From assembly GCA_018268195.1 (NCBI GenBank), contig JAFDWZ010000045.1:1-41045 (forward strand): a DNA stretch of 41,045 nucleotides, written 5' to 3'. A model generated the notes under the pieces. The model ran no database searches and was not told the origin of the DNA. It worked only from the letters and a program-made list of their open reading frames with translations. This document shows positions 25,096 through 33,502 of this stretch, in pieces (the stretch's first letter is position 1; the number at the start of each line of letters is the position of its first letter). The DNA comes from Bacteroidota bacterium (GTDB lineage: Bacteria > Bacteroidota > Bacteroidia > AKYH767-A > OLB10). The translations under genes and the position numbers were made by a program.

Positions 25096-26085
25096 GTGAT
25101 TATCCGACTTTTTAAATCTGCTCAAACGCCACCTTTGTTTCTGGTACCGCTATTATCGCTCATAATAGTGTTTATGTCGTTCAGGATAAATGATTTACAT
25201 TTGATAAAAGATGTAAGCCATGGGCCGCTTTACCTTTTATTAACAGAGATACCGGTGCTACAGGTAAGGTGGGTGATTTTATCGCTGGTGTTTTTTTTGG
25301 TTACCACTCAGATTTATTTTTTCAATTATGTAGTCAACCGATATGAAGTGTTATTCAAAAAAAGCAATATCCCTGCAATTGTATTTTTTTTGCTCTATGC
25401 CTGTATTCCAGATTTTTTGATTTTCAGTCCTTTTCTTATAATAAATAGTTTCTTAACGATTCTTCTCTATAGTTTATTTGGAATTTACAAATCGGAAAGC
25501 CCCTTAGCACACGCTTTCGATACAGGTTTTGTACTTGCCATGATGATACTGTTTTATACACCCGCAGTTATTTTAGTGCCATTCCTGTTTATAAGCATTG
25601 CTATTTTACGACCTTTCAGTTCGCGCGAATGGATATCAACCTTAATCGGTATTGCTGTTCCGTTTGTGCTGATGATAACGGTGTTGACAGTGATGGATAA
25701 ATTACAGTTTTTAAAGGCAGGCTACCATGATCATGAGTGGATACCCGTTTTAAAACTAAATATGCTTGAAACAAAATATCTGATAACCGCTTTGGCAATA
25801 ACATTCATGATTGTATTGTCAATGCTCAAACTCAGTAAAAATTATTTTAAGAACATCATCAGGACGCGAAAATTTCAGTTATGTTTTATGCTGTTGCTGT
25901 TGTTTGTTTTTGTTATTGTAATGCTCCCCATTCAGCATACCCCCGCACGTTACAGTCTGCTAATCACTCCTGTTGCATTGTTTTTGTCGTATTATTTCTT
26001 AACCATTAAAAAAATGTGGTGGTTTGAACTGTTAACTATTTTGCTACTGAGCATTATCGCTCTCAATTATATGAGTTTAAGCTAA
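25096..26085 (+). CDS. Multipass membrane protein, DUF6427-like
   Basis: 329 residues with about nine or ten hydrophobic segments and few charged loops. PFSSREWISTLIGIAVPFVL in the middle is a feature I associate with the Bacteroidota family DUF6427, which has no known function. The start is GTG at 25096; the first residues IIRLFKSAQTPPLFLVPLLS agree with that family's N-terminus. It is a single + strand gene divergent from the small membrane protein gene. Confidence 0.55.
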   Translation: MIIRLFKSAQTPPLFLVPLLSLIIVFMSFRINDLHLIKDVSHGPLYLLLTEIPVLQVRWVILSLVFFLVTTQIYFFNYVVNRYEVLFKKSNIPAIVFFLLYACIPDFLIFSPFLIINSFLTILLYSLFGIYKSESPLAHAFDTGFVLAMMILFYTPAVILVPFLFISIAILRPFSSREWISTLIGIAVPFVLMITVLTVMDKLQFLKAGYHDHEWIPVLKLNMLETKYLITALAITFMIVLSMLKLSKNYFKNIIRTRKFQLCFMLLLLFVFVIVMLPIQHTPARYSLLITPVALFLSYYFLTIKKMWWFELLTILLLSIIALNYMSLS

Positions 26086-26170
26086 AGGAATCAGCCTGTT
26101 ACTGGCAGGGGTTTGTGTTTTTCACAAATTATTATTAATTCTGCACTTCAAAAATTTAAACAATCATAAC

Positions 26171-28003
26171 ATGCTTAGAAAATTACAGTTGGTTCTATTA
26201 TTTATTGCAACGGTTGCATTGGCGCAGGCTCAGCATCAGAGATCAATGTCAACGGTAAAAAATAATATACTATCAAAAGGGAAATCAAATATTTCTGTAA
26301 AGTCAAACAATCTATCAAACAAGATTTTAATGTCGCCTCCATTCTTTTCTGAAAACTTTGGTGGTGGCATTCCTGCAAGTTGGACAGTAACCGATAATCT
26401 TGGAGGTGGTGGTGTGATTTGGGAGTACACCACAACAGGTGCTTCTTATCCTTATCCATTTGGTTACCAGTTGAACCCTGTAAATACAACAGCAAGCAAT
26501 GGTTACGTAAAAGTGGACAGTGATTCGGCTATTGGAGAGCAGGTAAATACTTCGTTAACTACTCCGGCTATTAATTGCAGTGGAAAACCTGTAGTACACC
26601 TATCATTTGCAGAGTATTTTGTACAATATGATGTAAGTACTGCAACAGTTGAGGTAAGCAATGACGGCACCAACTGGACGGCAGTTCATCATGCCGATGC
26701 CGGAATAGCCCCTGATTCAACAACTGCAAATCCTAATTTAGTGGATATAGATATCAGTAGTGTAGCTGCTAATCAAGCAACCGTTTATATAAGATTTACC
26801 TATGTTGCGGATTATGAATATTGGTGGTTTGTGGATGATGTTGCATTGTATGAACCATCATCAATTGATTTGGCTTCAATGGGAGCTGATAACTTAGCCG
26901 GATCTTATACTTCAGTTCCTTTATCTCAATGTTTACCCCAAACAATGAAGGGTAAAGTAAAAAATACAGGAACCAATACAGTAAGCAATGCTACAGCTTT
27001 ATTTGAAGTTGTAAATGTTGCAACTTCAGGGGTGGTGCACAATGAAATAGTTAATATTCCTGCAATAGCCCCCGGAACTTCCCAAAACATAACTTCTACT
27101 ACAACATTTGCCCCTATTGCTACAGGTCAGTATAAATTACGGATGACTGTAAACGCAGCAGGTGACGGCAATTCTTTGAATGATGTTTCAGAATCAGTGA
27201 CCATGACTTGCAGTGATTCGGTTTATGCACGAGATAATGGTCTGTGGACAGATTTTATAGGTGTAGGTGCCGGTGCCGGTGAAAACGGTATGGCAGGTAA
27301 TAAATTCAGAGTAAATACCAATGATGTAATTACTTCAGTGAGTATGTATTTGAGTGATACCAATGGGATTTCGCCTTCGGGCCTTCCGGTGTATCTTACC
27401 ATTCATTCACAAGTTAATGATACCGTTCATCCCGATAACAACATACTTGCAACTACCGACACAATCACCCTGATGCCGGGAATGATAGCTCCGGGAGGAC
27501 AGTGGTTTAATTTTAAAATTTCCGGTAGCAGTTTGTCGGTTTCTCCAGGACTCTATTTTGTAGCATTTCACGAGGATGCAGATATGCTTGCTGTTGGTTA
27601 TTCAAACAACATTTATTCATCCAATGCTTGTTGGGTCTATTTTAATAGCAATACCATGCCACTGTCTGTTGACGGATGGTCGAAGTTCGAGGACTTAGGA
27701 TATCCAATTTCATTGATGATTCGGGCTAATTTTGGATCAACGGTTGGAATTGCCAATCATGATAACAATTACTTTGAAGTTTATCCTAATCCATCAAGCG
27801 GTCAGTATACTATACGCTTAGCCGGTAATGAATCAAAAAACATAGAAATATTTGATTTACAGGGACAACTTGTTAAGCAATTCAAGGTTGAAGGTCAATT
27901 TACAAGGGTTAATTTATCAGATGTGGCTGATGGGCTTTATCAGATGGTTGTATATACCCAAAATGGTAATCAAAGGAAAATTCTGGTAAAAAACAGCAGA
28001 TAA
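26171..28003 (+). CDS. Secreted protein with anchor-J-like domain and T9SS type A sorting domain
   Basis: 610 residues. A signal peptide (MLRKLQLVLLFIATVALAQA) comes first. Residues about 55-235 resemble the choice-of-anchor J/MAM-like jelly roll: FSENFGGGIPASWTVTDN, VHLSFAEYF, VEVSNDGTNWTAV, and YWWFVDDVALYEP. A CARDB-like domain (about 240-345) and a further beta domain follow. The C-terminal 80 residues (NYFEVYPNPSSGQYTIRL, IEIFDLQGQLVKQ, GLYQMVVYTQNGNQRKILVK) form a type A sorting domain for T9SS export. The binding target cannot be told from sequence. Confidence 0.88.
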   Translation: MLRKLQLVLLFIATVALAQAQHQRSMSTVKNNILSKGKSNISVKSNNLSNKILMSPPFFSENFGGGIPASWTVTDNLGGGGVIWEYTTTGASYPYPFGYQLNPVNTTASNGYVKVDSDSAIGEQVNTSLTTPAINCSGKPVVHLSFAEYFVQYDVSTATVEVSNDGTNWTAVHHADAGIAPDSTTANPNLVDIDISSVAANQATVYIRFTYVADYEYWWFVDDVALYEPSSIDLASMGADNLAGSYTSVPLSQCLPQTMKGKVKNTGTNTVSNATALFEVVNVATSGVVHNEIVNIPAIAPGTSQNITSTTTFAPIATGQYKLRMTVNAAGDGNSLNDVSESVTMTCSDSVYARDNGLWTDFIGVGAGAGENGMAGNKFRVNTNDVITSVSMYLSDTNGISPSGLPVYLTIHSQVNDTVHPDNNILATTDTITLMPGMIAPGGQWFNFKISGSSLSVSPGLYFVAFHEDADMLAVGYSNNIYSSNACWVYFNSNTMPLSVDGWSKFEDLGYPISLMIRANFGSTVGIANHDNNYFEVYPNPSSGQYTIRLAGNESKNIEIFDLQGQLVKQFKVEGQFTRVNLSDVADGLYQMVVYTQNGNQRKILVKNSR

Positions 28004-28080
28004 AGGTTGTTTTTTTCAGAAAAAACAGTAATATTGTCATCCGATTAATTCTTCTCACTTTAAATTAAATACACAAAAAC

Positions 28081-29766
28081 ATGAAACAGTTAATTTTAGT
28101 AATGATGATTTTGTGTTCAGCATTGATAACAAATGCTCAGTTTACTGAAAACTGGAATGTGCGCTATCAGGCAACAGGGACTCAAAATTTTAGTAACGAA
28201 GGGCGGAAAGTAGCAGTGGATGCTATGGGTAACACCTTTGTTCTTGGAGATTTCAGTTCTGACCGTGATTCGGTTGGAAATATGCTGTCGGGAGGTGCTA
28301 CGCAATACACCGTTAGATTGCAGAAGTATAATTATCTGGGAACACTTATATATTGGAGAACCTTTATTGTAAATGGTCTTTTGGCTCTGGGGGGAGGCGA
28401 AAATGTAGGGAGTTTTGGTTTGGAGTTGGATGCTTCAAATAACGTGTACATTGGATATAATTATGTAAACTCATTAGGAAACAGAGATGTGGTGTTCAAA
28501 AAATTTAACAACACACTAACTACTGAAATTTGGAACAGCATCTACGCTACTCCGGCTAATGATTATGGGGTTGACATGAAAGTTTCAGCCAGTGGTCAGA
28601 TTACATCGTTAGTGAAAATTATCTCGGGAACCAATACGACTTATGCACTTGTGCATGCTACTAATTTTTCAAGCACTGCTGTAAGTTTTTATAACTTTAT
28701 TATGAATAGTGAGGTTATCAATTCACTAGCAATTACATCACGTGAGGTTTTTGTAACCGGATATACAGTGACTTCAGGAGTTAAATCTATTCTTGTTGCT
28801 TCAATAAGCTCTGCAGGAAGTTTAATATGGAAACAGAATTTCGACAATAACACTCCGACCAGCGGTAATGATATTGGTAATCATATTATGATTGGTCTTA
28901 ATGGAATGGTTTATGTTGCGGGTACTGTCTATACTAATGCTACCAATGGTTTTGATGCTATAGCTATACTTTACAGCACAACAGGTGCACGCAGAGGGTT
29001 ACAAACAGTACATATTGGTACAGATGATACAGGCTGGAGAATTGCCAATGGTCCTGTTGGCTACGTTTATCTTGTTTCTTCTACCGCAAGTGCAGTAACA
29101 GTAAGTAAATTAAATTCATCTAATCTTACACCCAATACAAAGGCAATTTACACACCAACTCCAATTACTGATTATTTGGCAGTTACCGGTATTTCTGTTG
29201 CTGATATAAAAGTGTCAAGCAGTGGAAATGCTTATGTGGCCGGTACGGTAACTTGTTCATCTCAGGCAGGAACTTATGGTGCATCGTTTTTGTCAAAATT
29301 CGGACTCAATGGGGTGGTATTTAAGAATATTGGAAATATGGATGTGAGCGGTAATTTTACAAGCAGTTACAAAACAGAAGCTATTGCTATAAATCCTTTG
29401 AGAACAGATGTTGTATTACTAAAAAATGTAGCTAATACCTATACCAGTCATGCAATAGAAAAAATGTGCTTAAACAGTCAGGATGTATCATTACCATTTC
29501 GTCTGGCTGATGAAACACAGCAACCTATTGCCTCAAATGTTACACTAAGCCCCAATCCGGCTATCAGTAACGTAACCATCAGTTGCCAGCAACCGGTGAG
29601 TACAGTTGTATTATATGACATGCTCGGTAAGCAGGCTATGATTCAGAGTGCTGACGGACAGAACTCAATTAATCTTGCGTTAAGTAACCTGAACAATGGA
29701 ATTTATATTTGTAAGGTTATTTTTAAAGATGGCCAATCAGAAAGCAGAAGGTTGGTTGTTCAGTAA
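28081..29766 (+). CDS. Secreted beta-propeller-like protein with T9SS type A sorting domain
   Basis: 561 residues with a signal peptide ending ITNAQ. The central 400 residues are repeated blades of the SBBP/PQQ-like kind, each with a V-A/G-G-x-V/F strand: NTFVLGDFSS, NVYIGYNYVN, EVFVTGYTVTSG, MVYVAGTVYTN, NAYVAGTVTCS. The C-terminus (LSPNPAISNVTISCQQPVST, VVLYDMLGKQA, NGIYICKVIFKDGQSESRRLVV) is a type A sorting domain. It lies 77 nt after another T9SS cargo gene. Confidence 0.85.
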   Translation: MKQLILVMMILCSALITNAQFTENWNVRYQATGTQNFSNEGRKVAVDAMGNTFVLGDFSSDRDSVGNMLSGGATQYTVRLQKYNYLGTLIYWRTFIVNGLLALGGGENVGSFGLELDASNNVYIGYNYVNSLGNRDVVFKKFNNTLTTEIWNSIYATPANDYGVDMKVSASGQITSLVKIISGTNTTYALVHATNFSSTAVSFYNFIMNSEVINSLAITSREVFVTGYTVTSGVKSILVASISSAGSLIWKQNFDNNTPTSGNDIGNHIMIGLNGMVYVAGTVYTNATNGFDAIAILYSTTGARRGLQTVHIGTDDTGWRIANGPVGYVYLVSSTASAVTVSKLNSSNLTPNTKAIYTPTPITDYLAVTGISVADIKVSSSGNAYVAGTVTCSSQAGTYGASFLSKFGLNGVVFKNIGNMDVSGNFTSSYKTEAIAINPLRTDVVLLKNVANTYTSHAIEKMCLNSQDVSLPFRLADETQQPIASNVTLSPNPAISNVTISCQQPVSTVVLYDMLGKQAMIQSADGQNSINLALSNLNNGIYICKVIFKDGQSESRRLVVQ

Positions 29767-29783
29767 TTATAAAAAAGAATAAT

Positions 29784-29814
29784 AAAAAGGGGCAGAATTT
29801 TCTGCCCCTTTTTT
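29784..29814. terminator. Bidirectional terminator between convergent genes
   Basis: Inverted repeat AAAAAGGGGCAGAA, TT, TTCTGCCCCTTTTT, with a further T. It separates the + strand propeller gene from the - strand ispH and has A/T tracts on both sides, so it can serve both. Confidence 0.88.
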
Positions 29815-29835
29815 GTGATATTATCTGTGAGTTTT

Positions 29836-30729
29836 TTATCCTGCTAAAGCGTAATTTTCTTCAATAGCTTTCTTTACATCATTCATCAACCAGAACGGTG
29901 TGGAGGTGGCGCCACATATTCCTACGGTGTTTATATTAGTAAACCAAGAAGCATCAAGTTCTTCGGCAGAAGAAATAAAATAACATTTGTCATTAGCTTC
30001 TTTACATGCTGCAAACAAAGCTTTGCCGTTTGAAGATTTTTTACCTCCTACAAACACGATTACCTCATGCTGCGAAGCAAATTCACGCATTTGAGGTTCG
30101 CGGTTACTTACCTGACGGCACAAAGTATCGTTCGTAACAAAATCATTTTCTTCGAGGGAGCCTTTAGCTTTTACTATGCGTTCCTGAATCATTTGCTCCA
30201 TCTTTTCAAAGCCCAAAGTGCTTTTTGTGGTCTGCGAAAAAAAATGCACAGGTTTGGTAAAATCAATCTGATCAAGATCTTCTTCTGTTTTCACTACAAT
30301 AGCTGCACCACCGGTTTGTCCTACCAGCCCATTGACTTCGGCATGTCCCTTTTCGCCATAAATTACTATTTGCCCCTTGCCTTCATCCAAAATCTCATCA
30401 AAGCTGTCGCGCACGCGATGTTGCAATTTAAGCACTACAGGACACGATGCATCAATCAATTCAATATTGTTTTTAATGGCTATTTCATAGGTGGATGGCG
30501 GCTCTCCATGCGCTCTGATAAGTACTTTACAGTCTTTCAGTTTGCTTAGCTCTTCATGATTAATTATTTTCAATCCCTTCGCTTTCAGTCTGTCCACTTC
30601 CATATTGTTATGTACAATATCGCCAAGGCAGTACAACTGTCCGCTTCTCTCTAATTCTTCTTCGGCATGCTGAATAGCATAGGTAACTCCGAAACAAAAA
30701 CCTGAGCGGGCATGAATAGTTACTTGCAT
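29836..30729 (-). CDS. ispH: 4-hydroxy-3-methylbut-2-enyl diphosphate reductase
   Basis: 297 residues. This iron-sulfur enzyme makes isopentenyl and dimethylallyl diphosphate in the last step of the MEP pathway. The three cluster Cys are Cys12 (SGFCFGV), Cys96 (IDASCPVV) and Cys204 (NDTLCRQVSNRE). Substrate-site His residues are seen at 40 (DIVHN), 74 (RAHGE) and 129 (GHAEVNG), and SQTTKST is conserved. Its - strand promoter has TAATTTTG at 30750-30757, leaving a short leader to the ATG at 30729. Confidence 0.96.
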   Translation of the reverse strand: MQVTIHARSGFCFGVTYAIQHAEEELERSGQLYCLGDIVHNNMEVDRLKAKGLKIINHEELSKLKDCKVLIRAHGEPPSTYEIAIKNNIELIDASCPVVLKLQHRVRDSFDEILDEGKGQIVIYGEKGHAEVNGLVGQTGGAAIVVKTEEDLDQIDFTKPVHFFSQTTKSTLGFEKMEQMIQERIVKAKGSLEENDFVTNDTLCRQVSNREPQMREFASQHEVIVFVGGKKSSNGKALFAACKEANDKCYFISSAEELDASWFTNINTVGICGATSTPFWLMNDVKKAIEENYALAG

Positions 30730-30749
30730 GTAAAAGATTTAATTTTCGA

Positions 30750-30757
30750 CAAAATTA
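30750..30757 (-). promoter_or_regulatory. -7 element (TAATTTTG) of ispH
   Basis: A perfect TAnnTTTG match on the - strand, with its start expected about 14 nt upstream of the ispH ATG. No -33 element stands out. Confidence 0.45.
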
Positions 30758-30789
30758 AAGAGAAAACGCTTAATGAGGTAATAAGTTTG

Positions 30790-31554
30790 TCAGGATACTT
30801 CAATCTCCAGGCCGTCATAGGCAAGAAATACGTTGTCAGGCAGTTCTTTTTGTACATCCTCATGCTTTCCCAGCTGATGACTGATATGCGTGAGATAGGC
30901 TTTTGCAGGTTTAAGTTCTTTAATCACTTCCAACGCTTCTTTCAGATTAAAATGCGAAACATGTTCCTCTCTGCGTAAAGCGTTGATGACAATTACTTCG
31001 CTGCCTTTTATTTTTTCTTTTTCTTTATCGGAAATAAAATTAGCATCAGTGATATAGGTGAAATCATGAATGCGATAAGCCGTTACAGGTAATTTATAAT
31101 GAATGACTTCAATGGGCGTAAATTGCAATCCTTCTATCATAAAAGGTTGGTCTTCTACGGTATGTAAGTTTATTTCAGGAACTCCCGGATATTTAAAATC
31201 GTGAAAAACATAAGGGAACTCTCTTACCAAAGCTTCCTGCACTCTTAAAGTACAATAGATGTCAATTTTCTTATTTAAAACATAATTGAAAGCACGGATA
31301 TCATCCATACCGGCAACATGGTCTTTATGTTCGTGAGTAAAAAGAAGAGCCGTCAGGTCTTTGACTTTAGCTCTGAGCATCTGTTGCCTGAAATCAGGTC
31401 CTGAATCAATAACGAAACTACTACCCTTATGTTCAATATGAATGGAGGTACGAAGGCGTTTGTCGCGTTCGTCTGTACTCAGGCACACAGCACATGTACA
31501 GGCTATTACCGGAACGCCTTGTGATGTGCCCGTACCTAAGAACGTTATTTTCAA
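30790..31554 (-). CDS. MBL-fold metallohydrolase (PhnP-like)
   Basis: 254 residues. The zinc motif THEHKDHVAGMDD (His74, His76, Asp78, His79) and a preceding CTCAVC cluster (about 19-24) match the PhnP-like subgroup of the metallo-beta-lactamase fold, whose members hydrolyse cyclic phosphodiesters. FVIDSGPDFRQQ and the late LTHISHQLG supply further metal ligands. The substrate here is not known. It overlaps the small upstream gene by 4 nt, so the two are coupled. Confidence 0.88.
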   Translation of the reverse strand: MKITFLGTGTSQGVPVIACTCAVCLSTDERDKRLRTSIHIEHKGSSFVIDSGPDFRQQMLRAKVKDLTALLFTHEHKDHVAGMDDIRAFNYVLNKKIDIYCTLRVQEALVREFPYVFHDFKYPGVPEINLHTVEDQPFMIEGLQFTPIEVIHYKLPVTAYRIHDFTYITDANFISDKEKEKIKGSEVIVINALRREEHVSHFNLKEALEVIKELKPAKAYLTHISHQLGKHEDVQKELPDNVFLAYDGLEIEVS

Positions 31555-31856
31555 GATATTTTCTGAATCTTTTCGTTTAAAACGGTAACTGTTTCCGGCT
31601 CTGCCGGTTGCATAGCAGCAAAAAGCTCCTGCCTCTGCATGCTGAGTTTCTGCTGCGACTCAAGAATGTTGATTATTTCGAGCAAAGCACTGCAGCGTGT
31701 TTCCATAGCTGAAAACTTGTTTACCATAACCAGTTTTTTTGATTCCAGCAGGCAATATCCGTTTTTGAAGTTGCCTTTTTCATAGCGCACTTCAAAGCCA
31801 TTCTCTTCGAGGTAATCTTCTAATTTTTTCAGATACTGTGTAGTAAATTTAGCCAT
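31551..31856 (-). CDS. Small conserved protein of unknown function
   Basis: 101 residues, soluble. An N-terminal half (KLEDYLEENGFEVRYEKGNFKNGYCLLESKKLVMVNKF) looks like an alpha/beta unit with the conserved FKNGYC, followed by a helical half rich in Glu, Gln and Leu. I do not know the family name; proteins of this shape occur next to MBL-fold genes in Bacteroidota as far as I recall. It overlaps the hydrolase start by 4 nt, which suggests a joint role. Confidence 0.75.
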   Translation of the reverse strand: MAKFTTQYLKKLEDYLEENGFEVRYEKGNFKNGYCLLESKKLVMVNKFSAMETRCSALLEIINILESQQKLSMQRQELFAAMQPAEPETVTVLNEKIQKIS

Positions 31857-31881
31857 ATCGTTTTTGGAGGTTCTGTGCCGC

Positions 31882-31889
31882 CAAAAATA
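31882..31889 (-). promoter_or_regulatory. -7 element (TATTTTTG) for the small gene/MBL operon
   Basis: A perfect TAnnTTTG match on the - strand, with its start expected near 31875, about 20 nt before the ATG at 31856. Confidence 0.45.
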
Positions 31890-31895
31890 ACAACA

Positions 31896-31916
31896 TGAAC
31901 AAAGTAATTTTGTTCA
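31896..31916. promoter_or_regulatory. Dyad between divergent promoters, operator candidate
   Basis: TGAACAAA, 5 nt, TTTGTTCA: two perfect 8-base arms. It lies directly upstream of the - strand -7 element and about 40 nt upstream of the pnt promoter on the + strand. Its spacing and symmetry fit a dimeric regulator site. No regulator is encoded nearby. Confidence 0.35.
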
Positions 31917-31958
31917 AAAGCCATTTAATTTTCAACAAAGAAGAAGCATTAAATTACA

Positions 31959-31988
31959 TTGCAATTACGGCTAAAATTATTTTCTTTG
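31959..31988 (+). promoter_or_regulatory. Promoter of the transhydrogenase operon
   Basis: TTG at 31959-31961, a 19-nt gap, then TTTCTTTG at 31981-31988 (TAnnTTTG with one mismatch). The start would be near 31995 and the leader about 34 nt to the ATG at 32029. Confidence 0.5.
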
Positions 31989-32028
31989 CACCGCTTTAGT
32001 AAAAATTGTTAATTAAATAATTAACTAT

Positions 32029-33114
32029 ATGATTTTAGGTGTACCAAAGGAGTTGAAAGAACGTGAAAGCCGAGTAGCGCTCACTCCTGACGTTGTTAAA
32101 AGTCTGATTGCTTCAGGTTATCAGGTGAAAGTAGAAACTGATGCGGGAGAAAAGTCGTTTTACACCAATGAGCAGTATAAAACAGCAGGTGCTGAAATTG
32201 TTGATAAGGATAATGTTTACGGCAGTGATGTGGTTTTAAAAGTAAACGCACCTCAGCCTGCAGAAATCAGTAAAATGAAAAAGGGAGCAACACTCATTTC
32301 ATTTATGTGGGCTGCTACCAATCCCGAACTTGTTGAAGCATGTAAACAAGCCGGTATCAACGCATTTTCAATGGATGCTGTACCTCGTATTTCACGTGCC
32401 CAGAAGATGGACGCCTTGAGTTCGCAAGCAAACCTTGCCGGATACAAAGCCGTGTTAATGTGTGCTGATACCATTGGAAAAATTCTTCCGATGATGACTA
32501 CCGCTGCAGGAACTATTCGTCCTTCAAAGGTTGTAATTTTTGGTGCAGGAGTAGCAGGGCTGCAGGCTATTGCCACAGCAAAGCGCCTTGGAGCTGTAGT
32601 GGAAGTAAGTGATATACGTCCTGAAACCAAGGAGCAAGTGCAATCATTAGGCGGAAAATTTATTGAAGTAAAAGGTGACGACAGTATTAAAATTGAAGGT
32701 GGATATGTAAAAGGTGTATCGGAAGAGTTTTTGAAAAGACAACAGGAACTGGTTGCCAAACACATTCGCGAGGCTGATATTGTAATTACTACAGCATTGA
32801 TTCCGGGTAAAAAAGCTCCATTGCTGGTAACTGAAGACATGGTGAAAAGTATGAAAAATGGCTCTGTAATTCTTGATATGGCAGTTGAACAAGGAGGAAA
32901 TGTTGCTGGAAGTGAGTTGAATAAAACGATACAGAAAAACGGTGTAACCATTATTGGCGAAAGCAATATACCAAGTACACTTCCAATGAATGCAAGTGAT
33001 TTATATGCCAAAAATATTCAGACCTTGCTGTTGCATCTTACCACAAAGGATGGTTTTAAGTGGGAGATGGAAGAAGAGATTACAAAGGGAAGCCTGATTG
33101 TAAAAAGCGCATAA
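32029..33114 (+). CDS. pntAA: NAD(P) transhydrogenase subunit alpha, NAD-binding part
   Basis: 361 residues. Soluble domain I of the proton-translocating transhydrogenase, which binds NAD(H) and exchanges hydride with NADP(H). The family start MILGVPKELKERESRVALTPDVV is clear. The Rossmann motif VVIFGAGVAGLQAIATAKRLGA with VEVSDIRPETKEQV follows, and VITTALIPGKKAPLLVTEDMV and SVILDMAVEQGGN are typical. The membrane part of alpha is in the next gene, as in other split pntA systems. Confidence 0.95.
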   Translation: MILGVPKELKERESRVALTPDVVKSLIASGYQVKVETDAGEKSFYTNEQYKTAGAEIVDKDNVYGSDVVLKVNAPQPAEISKMKKGATLISFMWAATNPELVEACKQAGINAFSMDAVPRISRAQKMDALSSQANLAGYKAVLMCADTIGKILPMMTTAAGTIRPSKVVIFGAGVAGLQAIATAKRLGAVVEVSDIRPETKEQVQSLGGKFIEVKGDDSIKIEGGYVKGVSEEFLKRQQELVAKHIREADIVITTALIPGKKAPLLVTEDMVKSMKNGSVILDMAVEQGGNVAGSELNKTIQKNGVTIIGESNIPSTLPMNASDLYAKNIQTLLLHLTTKDGFKWEMEEEITKGSLIVKSA

Positions 33115-33160
33115 CCGAAAATTAAACAGTGACGAAAAAATATAATTCAACATTTAAAAT

Positions 33161-33466
33161 ATGACTGAAATAATCAATTTTATCGGAAATCATCAGGAGA
33201 TAATATTCTTTATTATCCTCTCGGTATTTGTAGGAGTAGAGGTGATAGGCGGGGTGCCAACGGTATTGCATACGCCACTTATGTCAGGCGCAAATGCTAT
33301 TCACGGAGTAGTGATAGTAGGTGCCATTATTGTAATGTTGAATGCTGATCCGGGAGATTATCTGGCACTTACACTCGGATTTCTTGCTGTAGTACTCGGA
33401 ACTCTCAATGTGGTTGGTGGATTTGTAGTTACAGACCGAATGCTCGAGATGTTTAAGAAAAAATAA
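33161..33466 (+). CDS. pntAB: NAD(P) transhydrogenase subunit alpha, membrane part
   Basis: 101 residues with three membrane helices (about 13-33, 46-62 and 69-90), the size of the alpha C-terminal membrane segment. The conserved VEVIGGVPTVLHTPLMSGANAIHGVVIVGA is the hallmark. It lies between the NAD-binding part and pntB with 36-46 nt spacers. Confidence 0.94.
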   Translation: MTEIINFIGNHQEIIFFIILSVFVGVEVIGGVPTVLHTPLMSGANAIHGVVIVGAIIVMLNADPGDYLALTLGFLAVVLGTLNVVGGFVVTDRMLEMFKKK

Positions 33467-33502
33467 AGTATAGCAGTTTTTATAAACTCAATAAAGAAAT
33501 AA

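Noticed and set aside
32253..33011. A 252-codon frame antisense to pntAA
   Set aside because: pntAA is a clear gene with family motifs throughout; the reverse frame is a codon-bias shadow.
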